Assembly: GCA_033725935.1 (NCBI GenBank)
Contig: MU867061.1
Location: 868,001-932,000 of the forward strand
Length of the DNA stretch: 64,000 nt
Direction: 5' to 3'
Source: Cladorrhinum sp. PSN259
Taxonomy: Eukaryota; Ascomycota; Sordariomycetes; Sordariales; Podosporaceae
The notes under the pieces were generated by a model that worked only from the letters and a program-made list of their open reading frames with translations, made no database searches and was not told the DNA's origin. A program made the translations under genes and the position numbers. This document shows positions 55,779-64,000 of the stretch, in pieces. The first letter of the stretch is position 1. Each line of letters begins with the position of its first letter.

Positions 55779-57597
55779 TTTTTGGGGGTTTCGGATGAGA
55801 TATGTTGAAGAGATGTAGTGAAAATGTCCCAAGCTTCTGAGGTTGAAATCGCGTTCTTATCTGCGGTCAAAGGGAGGATTGCGTAAAGCAAAATGAATTT
55901 GGACAAATTCAAGTGACCACAGGAGGACAAACAACTACTATGTCTCCTGAATCTAGATGATTGGGATGCTGTACTTTGTCGTTGTCAATGTTGATGAATT
56001 GAGGAGGGAACTCATTAACCTGAGCGGGTAAACACTGTCAGTCTTGACCCAGTTCTGACAGCTGGCAGCATCTGCACCCGATGATTTGACGTCCCCGAGG
56101 TTCCCAAGGCATCATCACTTAGATCAAGTTTAAACAGTGAAATTTGTGCACAAAATTTTGTCTTTATTTATTTTTTATCTTAGGTCTTATTGTGGCAGGC
56201 TTCGAAACAATCCGCGGACCATTACTATCCAGGTCGACGCCAGTCTTGTAATTCAGAAGAGACAGCCGTGTCCCGACTGCTTTTGCTTTTCCCACCACAA
56301 AACCGGATTTTTTTTATAGCTTTGTGTGCCCAATCCAGCTTCCAATGTCAGTCGAATATCTTTTTATCCCTGACGTTCCAATCTCGACTAGTTTCCTCCC
56401 ATTTTTTCCCGTCATCCCTTCACACCTCATCAAGTCATGAGTTTGAGAAAGAAAAGTGAATCAGAAATCCCTTCGGACCTCTCTGAAGAACACCCAAAGA
56501 ATTAGACCAGCAAGAAAAAATACCACGTTTGTCCCCAAGCCATTCTCTTCTCTACCATTGAAATGCCAGTAAACCCCCAAAAATGTAAAACCCCGCCTTC
56601 TAACAACATCCCTTGCGGAACCAAACAAAGTGCCAACTGGGCCTCCGGAATCCCTAGAGAGGAAACTCATGGCAGGTTTGACAACTGGCCAAGAATGGAA
56701 CAAGTTGTAAACGTAACAATAAAAACACAAGAAAAAGAAAAGCATAGCAACGGTAACCCCCGTTCGAACCCGATGAAAGAAAAACCCATAGACTGAAAAC
56801 CACTCAAGTCCAAACTTTTTAAACGTGTGCACCCTGAATCCCACCAAAGAGCAAAAGTCGAAACCTCCCTTGAAATCGCAGCAAATATGTACCGGAACCG
56901 AATAACTTTTGTATCGTGAAAAGAAGAAAAAAATGTGCCACATAATCTGTCAGAGTTGGCATTGTGCCATAAACTGACATCCAAGGAAACGCCTAGGTAT
57001 GTTGCTCTAGGCATGCAAACTTTCCGCCGGGGTATTTTTTCGAGAAAATCAGAACGAGCAAACTCGGTCTTCCATCGGCAAGTGTAGAGCGCGTCGCTGT
57101 GCATGGTGCAATGGCGATGGTAAGCTCGTTCTTGAGCTCCAAATGGAAGCTAATTTGCCGAGTCTATAGGTATGTTCAAAGAGAAAATGAAAACAGAATC
57201 TTGTGAATCCAAAAAAAAAAAGCAATAAGAAAACGCCGTTGCATGGAATAATGCGAACCTTATACCGAAAGGGAAAAGTCATTAATTAAGGACGACTGGT
57301 GCTGGATGAAAATAGCACCTGCGGATGGTCTCTTCCGATGAACCCCGTCGAAGGGAGCCAAATGTCGAGCTCACGAGAGCGAGATAAGTCTGGTTATCGA
57401 AAAAGACGCCCGTCCTGTCGCCACTTGGGGGTATCTGAATGCAATGTATCGATTCTCAAAAGTCCCGAAATAATAGAAAACCCTGTCCTAGCAGATGATG
57501 CAGTGGAATAGTATAATTGCGCCTCAAAATGCCCTGCCACAAATAAGGCAGCCAACAAACACCCACATTGAGGTATCGTACAGTTGGTTTCGCCCAT
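55779..57597. other. Intergenic region, 1.8 kb
   Basis: 5' flank of the FAM192A-like gene and 3' flank of the cyclin gene. A 160-codon minus-strand frame (56461-56943) is Phe-rich without family signal and lies where the cyclin 3' UTR would be; not called. Confidence 0.45.
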
Positions 57598-58635
57598 TTA
57601 TCCCATGACGGGCTGGCCGTAAGCGTGCGTAGCAAAGTACGCTGGGGTCTTGCTGTGCACGGCGATGCAGTTGGCGCAGCTGCAGTCGGCAGCACTTGAG
57701 TGCTCCCAAATGTTGTGGCCATAGTTGTAGAATGCCCCATAGTTAACGGGGGTTCGTGCAGACTGGCCGTTGTTGCGGTAACCATTGCTGTAAGTAGTAG
57801 GCTGCTGGTAGTGTCTTGACGAATTGCAGCCTCCACCGATAGCACGGTCAAACCACTCGGTGTAATGCGAGTTGACTGAGGTGGCTGAGCTGGTGTGCTC
57901 AGGGGTTCCGTATCCGGAGTCAGGGGGGGTCAAAGGAGCAGCAGGTCCTGGTTGCCACATGTAATTCCATGAAGTCTGCTCGGGCCGGTACGAGGGAACT
58001 GGCGCGGCCTGGGCGCGCTTGAGGTTTGACAATCGCTCGTACTCTGCAACTTGCTGCTGGTGCCAAGTCGAGTACACGTGCATATTGTTGCGACGGCCCA
58101 TGTCGGTGTCAATAGGCGTAAGGGAGGCCAAGCGCTCGCGAGTTGCCTGCTGCTGCTTCTCCCGCTTCTTGGTGTCCATCCACTCGGCCCAGTTGTCGAG
58201 CCATGCGGTGTAATCCTTGCTCTCGTCCAAGTTGACGTAGAGGTTCCAGTTCATCGCGCGCAACCACTCATGTTCCATAGTGTTGAGCTGATGAACTGGA
58301 ATACGGCTGACTTCAGCCCAAGACTTATTTTGGAACGTGTTGTCATCCAGAAACTTGCTGCCCAATAGCAAAGCAACTGTGAGCAAGTAATGAGTCTGGC
58401 ATTCGTTCTGAACGCCTCGGCTGGCCATCAAGTTGATATGCTTTGCAAGATAGTTGAGCCCAAGCAGAATGGTGGTTCGCGGAAGCCGGGTCGCAGACAA
58501 AACCTGAAGAACATATTTCTTGAAAGTGTCTTCGACCGCATTTCGTGGGGTCACCACACGGGTTGCCATCTCAGCAACATACTCGACCATGTCTGAGACA
58601 TCGTAGTCAAGCACGGCACAAACGCCTCCGGCCAT
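57598..58635 (-). CDS. Pho80/Clg1-type cyclin
   Basis: Single exon, 345 aa. A cyclin box lies at about 15-150: DMVEYVAEMATRVV, then RLPRTTILLGLNYLAKHI, TVALLLGSKFLDDNTFQNKSWAEVS and LNTMEHEWLRAMNWNLYVN. The LGSKFLDDNT and W-x-E-V-S phrases and the LNxxExEFL-like helix are those of Pho80/PCL-type cyclins, which activate Pho85-family kinases. The C-terminal half is Gln/Ser/Pro/Tyr-rich with a conserved-looking TPPDSGYGTPEH and a Cys pair (CSCANC). Such cyclins in filamentous fungi link nutrient state to cell cycle or conidiation. The upstream region is unusually long and gene-free, which suggests complex regulation. Intact. Confidence 0.9.
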   Translation of the reverse strand: MAGGVCAVLDYDVSDMVEYVAEMATRVVTPRNAVEDTFKKYVLQVLSATRLPRTTILLGLNYLAKHINLMASRGVQNECQTHYLLTVALLLGSKFLDDNTFQNKSWAEVSRIPVHQLNTMEHEWLRAMNWNLYVNLDESKDYTAWLDNWAEWMDTKKREKQQQATRERLASLTPIDTDMGRRNNMHVYSTWHQQQVAEYERLSNLKRAQAAPVPSYRPEQTSWNYMWQPGPAAPLTPPDSGYGTPEHTSSATSVNSHYTEWFDRAIGGGCNSSRHYQQPTTYSNGYRNNGQSARTPVNYGAFYNYGHNIWEHSSAADCSCANCIAVHSKTPAYFATHAYGQPVMG

Positions 58636-61600
58636 GTTGGCTGAATGACTTCGTACGTCGGCGTAGGTCGAAAGGATGGCGGTGAGGAGTGGACTGCTTC
58701 GAGCAGCTGGAAGCGAGCGAGCGAGGCGTAACAGGTGTTAAACCGAACTTGGTATTCCAGAGCAGAAGAGTAGAGGGATCTCGAGAGAGGGAGGTAAGAT
58801 CGAGATCTACCGGGACGTCTGAGCCATAGAGCGCAGAGTTTGTCGTCCACAGTGTTTTGATGTCGAATTTGGACGACTTAGTGACCTCAAAATTCGCGTC
58901 GGCAAATCAAAGTGGTGTGATAAAAACAACCGAATTCTTCGTGAGCCGCCCAGAGATGCAGCACGTTGCAAAAGAGCCGGCAAAACAACGTAGAAATACT
59001 AGGATCGAAGATAAAGGGAACGTCGAAACACTGTTAAAGACATCGCGTTAGTTGACTGCTTTGCTGGATTGTTTCGGCCGAGATAGATAAAATGCAGAGC
59101 AAAGACTTGTAGAACAAAAGCAATAACCAATGGTGAATGGACAAGGTCTCGGGCTGGCTCCCAAGGCCGTCGAGTCGATGGCTCGGGTTGCGGCGAGGTT
59201 TGTCCAGAATCAAAACAGGAGGCCAAGGCGCGATAGGTCGATAGTTCAGACAGCCCGTCCGCCTGCCTATCGCACCAACAAACTCTAGATGGAGGAACGA
59301 GAACACACGAAGAAATGCAAGAGAGAAATACGGACCTAAGGAAAGAAACAGCGATAGCAACCACCCAATTCCGCGCTGGTGTCGTGATGTGATGGGGTGT
59401 CCTCCAAAAGCGGTGTCGTCGAAGAGGGTGATGGTCCCAGACAACACTACACGCCCAAAGGCCGAAAAAACCGCTCGCTTCGAGGGCACTGTATTCCGGA
59501 CTCCTTTCGATTCGAGGGTCAACAAGTCGGCAGCGGCCCGAATCCTTTTCGTGAACGACGCAAAAGTGAATTTGGTCGTCCGTCGGTCGATCGATTATCG
59601 GCGGATTCTGCGATGTGGTCGTCGAGAAGAGGGAGGAGAGCACGGCGTCGTAAAGGAAGGGAGGAGGACGGACGAGCAAGGGAAAAAGGAAGAAAAAGGT
59701 GCAGGGCGGAGTGTTGGCCAGTGGGATTTGGGGACCAGCAAGCTAAAGCGGGTGGAGTGAGTGGATGGCTGATGGGGCGAGGGGTGCTGAATGACCCACC
59801 GGCGGATGGCCTGGGCATGCTGCACAGGCTTGGGTCTTTGGGGGGAATCTCGGGCAAACCCCGACAACGGATCATTGGCCCTGATCAACCACAGATGGAA
59901 ATTGAATGTAAAAAACGGAGCATCCAGTTGTGTACATTGAAATCAAATACAACATTGTTTATTACATTGTAAGGTATCTACCATATTCTTGCTTCCGATC
60001 GTGTGCGATCCGCCACGGTCATCATCGACTCAAGTTCATGTTCATCACAAGCCTGACTGAACAGCCGCGCAGAAAGCGTGTCAGAGTGTGTCTCTCCAGG
60101 CCACTCGCCAATCCTTCCGACGAATCGCGCCCGCTGCCGGAAGAAACCAAGTGTGGTGCGTGTCTAGTGGGAGGCGTGCTCCAACAGCAATCGCGAGGGG
60201 AGTGCGCATCAGAATTGGCGAGACTATGACGGAAATGACCAGGGCTGCCGCCAGCCTAGCCGTGCCTTCCACAGAAGGGGTGGCCAAAGTGTCGTCAAGA
60301 TCTTGCCCAAGACAGAACGAGTGGCCCGCCCAGCTCGGCACACCACGGGTAAACCCAAGAAAAAATCAAGAAAAAAACAGCAGGAATTGGGGAGGCAACG
60401 CAATGGAACCACAACGGAACATCAAGAGAGGGGTTCAATGTGGAACGCCAGCCATTTTTTTCTTCTTTTTCACCCCACGCTCTGGAAACGCAGAGACGCA
60501 GAAACCGGGGTCACGCTGTCGAGGAAACGAAATTTCAATCCAGTCTGCCTGCAATGTGCATGAAAGGCCACTGTTCTCTTCTCCTACCACCAGAGACTTC
60601 AAAACTGCCTGTTTGTTCGGGCTCAATCATACCTTTGTCTGATGAGAATCTGGTGATTTTCGAGGGTCGAACATCCAAGGTATACAGTCTGAGTCATTGT
60701 GAGGCCGTTGTGAGGCCGGTGCTCCGGTCTTATGATGATGGCAATGAAAACCTTTCACAAGTACGTACACTGATCTTCAGACATTGCTGTGTTTGGCAAG
60801 AAACATGGTTTGGCGTGGTGCTTGCGCAGCTCAGTTAGGTATCAAACCTAGCGCCATGATTGGCCCGGCCATGATTGGACTTTTCAAGTTTTCTTGCACA
60901 TCTTCCGTTGGACGCGATCCCTACAAACACGGCAGGGGTGTCCTGTCTCTTGGAGCGTCAGGCCCGTGTGGCCCAAATTTCCAGAATTGCAAGGGCCCGG
61001 GTTTCCCCTTTCCCAAAGTATCTCCTTCCCTGTCTCAGGGCCGCGGGTACCTCAATTATAGAAGTCGCAATATCGGATGAGGAGAAGTTTCATGGAACAA
61101 ATCGAACCCTTTTATTTTACCATGTGAACATTTATGAGATTGATACCTACTTGTCTGCGACGAGGAGTCCCTTTACGATTCCGGCCCGTCTTGTGCGTTC
61201 CACAGAACCACAGTCCGCAGGCGGCGGCCATGTTTCTTGCTGTTGCTGTCAGCCAGCCAGACGCGCCCGACAGCCAGCCACGACGAAATTTGACATTCGG
61301 GGTCCCAAGTGAAGTGGCATGCAATATCATAACAACCCACGGGCGCGTAACGGGGTTACCTTGTAAAGTTGATAGTAATTACAAAGTACCACCCACGCAA
61401 ACTGCAATGCAGCGCAGAAAAAGCGCGCGGACCGACCAAGGCCGTATTTGGCATGGGCAAATTACCATCATCTACCAGCAGAGAACGAACCCCCAAGCCA
61501 AAACGATGAACAGCCAGCCCGTGATCCGCACCCGAGGCCACTGTCATCTCGGGACGACCAAAATCGCGCGCACCACAATCCCTTGGACGTGACGTCTCTG

Positions 61601-64000
61601 CATCGTAACCGTAATTCAGGCACAGGCAGCTCATCAAACACAAATCTCGCCCGTCTCACCGCGACCCGGCCGCCGCCAGCTGGCATTTTGCGGGCACGAG
61701 TCAGATGGAAGAAGAATATCTGCGCAGTGTTTGGCCAGCTCCCACGCTCTGATCCAGCCTAGCGGAGACCCAGGTCCGGGCGGGTTGTCAACGAACTTTC
61801 CAGGGGGCTAGGAAGACCCCATGGGTGCGGCGCAGATCTGGAATGAGGCGGTCGAGGCGGTCAAGGTCTCGTCGAGGGTCCCAATCATACCGTGCTGCCG
61901 GGAGACCCGCTCACCCGTTCGTTAACCGCTTGACAACACCTTCTGAAAGGATGGTATTGAGTCAGAATCATACTGTACAGATTGAATGGAAGTGGTAGGC
62001 AGAGAGGCAATATGATGGGCATCGGGGTTGCCTAAAGGATGAATGGCAGGCTGCACAATCACTTGGTCAATGTCGACGTCAACCGTCAACGTCAACGTTG
62101 GTCAACGAGACCGTGACGGCAGGGCAGCTGGTTCTTGTGGCAACCAAAACCGTCAGCCCAAACCAACACATTGCCCATGTGAGAATGCACGAGCCAACTT
62201 CCACGTTGACTACCCGCAGAAACCCGCAACGTTTTTTTGCTTTGTTGAATGGAGTGGGTATTTTTGGAGTTTCGGATCCGGGATACCCTCGCATTGGTCT
62301 AGAGAGCACCCGAAATTTTTCGTTTTTTATGACAATATTTATCGAATCTTTCATTTTCTGAATCGGACGTCAGCAGGTGCCGAACTTCCTCCGTCACCCA
62401 ATGATCTTCAAGATATTCTGCCCCCACGGGGACGACAGGAGTCTCGTCGTGTTGCCCAGGAGTGGTGCTTGACAGAACGCGGTCGTCCCAAAAACCCCTC
62501 TTGGACCCCCAACAATTCCAATGCTCTTGGTGTTGCATTGGCAGATGGAGCCGCAATCGACGAAACTTTTTCGGCATATCGAGTGACCTTCAAGGATTTT
62601 CTTTTGATTTATTTTTCTCTTGAGTTACTGTCAGCAGGCCCGGTAAACTGGTGCTTGAGAGCAATAGTAATGGATCTCTTTCATGCCGTTTCTGCCGCAT
62701 TCCTGCCTGTACTCTATACTCGGTACATTACATCGATTGGGATTGTAGGCAGGGAGACCGGCGCAACAGGAGGCATTGTCGCAAAACGCGGAACAGACCT
62801 GGTATCAAACCGCTCGGCAACGCTCTTCACCTGGCTGGCGCCAAACCATTCTTGGCCTCCCGTCTGATGAACACTGCAAGACATCAATCCGTCGCCTTTG
62901 TCGTTTCTTTCCGTACACCCGTAAGCGCAGAACCCTGGATCGGGGCTCACGTGTTGGATGCTTTTCCTTCCGTTCACCACATGCTGTGAGACGGTAACAC
63001 GGCTTTCGTCGGGGGCGGTGACGTCGATCTCACCGCGATGAACATGTCCAAAGTGCCAAAGACTGAAGTTGCCTTCCATTTCATTCGTTGTTTTCAGCCC
63101 ACACACACCCCCATCTCATCAGCTGGTTGACCACCTCCCTTCTTTGAAGAAGCCACAGAAGTCTTTACTCATCGGTCACAGCGGAACCTGCGTCTCGGAA
63201 GCAGGCCTAGCATGATGCATGACTGTACTACTTTTGCACGCTAGGCGGTGTGGCCAGCCATTCCCATCGAACATCTGTCACTGCTTTCATCTAGGTGCAT
63301 ACAGGTTTCCCCGCAGAATCATCCCTCGGTTATGTCTAATTGGTAAGCAAGCAACATTTCGCCCTGCACGAACTTGCAGATGCTGTTAATCGGTTTTATT
63401 CGTCCCTGACACACTATGATTGAAGAAGGTTTCAATCAATGTTGTGTTCGGTTTGCCTATTCCAGCCTCCCCCTCCGAGAGCCTTTCCGTCCGCCTATCA
63501 CTGGCTCGGAGACCGATGAGCTTGAAGCAAGCGACAACGGCGCGGCTATGCAGTTCACGCAAACTGTTGAGTTCGCAGAGCCTGCCAATGCACAAATGAA
63601 TGAGTCGTGGATTCTGGCCCTGGTGGATGGGGGGTTTTTGCCTTGCTGGCTGAAAAGCGAATTGTGCTTTGCTTCCCTTCCTGATGAGCCATTTGTCGGT
63701 CTCTTTCTTACTCGGCGGCCAGCAATCATCACCTTGTTGAGCGAACAGGCACAGCCACCTTCCCGAACCATCCGGCCTCTGTCTTTTTGTCCCTTCTAGT
63801 CATGGCAGGTGATAATTGAAAAGGATAGGTATACGAAATTCCCAAAGCCATGGGCCGGGGATCGAAAGGCTGACCAGCATATGGACAGAAACGGACAATA
63901 TTTAGTCAGGTTCAATATTGTTCGGCGTGTCTCCCGTAGCCACACAGCTGAACAAGTACCGGTAGAAGCCTTTCGGTTCTTTAGGCGCCTGGTTAGAATC
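58636..64000. other. 5.4 kb region without supported genes
   Basis: Upstream flank of the cyclin gene to the window edge. Frames up to 274 codons exist (62043-62867), but none has family signal, splice structure or consistent codon use. A long promoter or leader, or a non-coding RNA, is possible. The last few hundred bases may belong to a gene beyond the window. Confidence 0.4.

Noticed and set aside
56461..56943. 160-codon minus-strand frame
   Set aside because: Phe/Val-rich, no family, and located in the probable 3' UTR of the cyclin gene.
62043..62867. 274-codon plus-strand open frame
   Set aside because: It starts with ATG but the composition is erratic (clusters of Trp, Phe and His), there is no recognisable domain or signal, and no splice sites or neighbours support it.

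Overview
The window is nuclear DNA of a filamentous ascomycete (Pezizomycotina), most likely a Sordariomycete. The evidence is short introns of about 49-99 nt with GT...CTAAC/CTGAC...AG signals, a HET-domain gene, a cot-1-type NDR kinase gene, a fungal TIM54 gene, and several families known mainly from filamentous fungi. I could not identify the species. There is one assembly gap of 10 N inside a long poly-G run near 9.25 kb.

Layout. 1-18 kb: a Ser/Thr-rich protein cut by the window edge (-), a GNAT acetyltransferase (+), a HET-domain protein (+), an F-box protein (+), a 3.3 kb gene-poor stretch with the gap, an MFS transporter (+), a secreted sorbosone-dehydrogenase-like enzyme (-) and a long histidine-phosphatase protein (-). 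19.8-38 kb is an accessory block. It holds a DUF7580-like/subtilisin protease (-) head to head with a fungal gasdermin-like protein (+), an AT-rich decayed repeat, a large C2H2-zinc-finger protein ending in an eight-repeat PUF domain (-), a shortened second PUF protein (+), an HSPA12-like Hsp70 (-), an AIG1-like GTPase with a C-terminal membrane anchor (+), and an unknown protein ending in a CAAX prenylation box (+). 38.9-42 kb: a GPI-anchored cysteine-rich wall protein (+) and the remains of a decayed gene. 42.5-58.6 kb is housekeeping: an unknown protein (-), a PHD-finger protein (-), a mitochondrial class III CoA-transferase (-), the COT1 NDR kinase (-), TIM54 (+), a FAM192A/Fyv6-like protein (-) and a Pho80-type cyclin (-). 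58.6-64 kb has no gene that I can support.

How the genes fit together. The most interesting unit is the divergent pair at 19.8-24.3 kb. One gene encodes a HET-Q1/RCD-1-type gasdermin. Its neighbour, 236 bp away across a shared promoter, encodes an S8 protease whose catalytic residues are all visible. In fungi, gasdermins are cell-death executioners, and HET-Q1 is activated by the subtilisin-like protease HET-Q2, so this looks like a two-gene regulated-cell-death or allorecognition module. Here the protease carries a long DUF7580-like N-terminal part and a 7-residue tandem repeat. The HET protein, the Hsp70-like protein, the AIG1-like GTPase and the two PUF proteins near by make the region resemble a fungal immunity or incompatibility island; that part is inference.

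Exon joins below were built by hand from splice signals, reading phase and family conservation, without transcript data.
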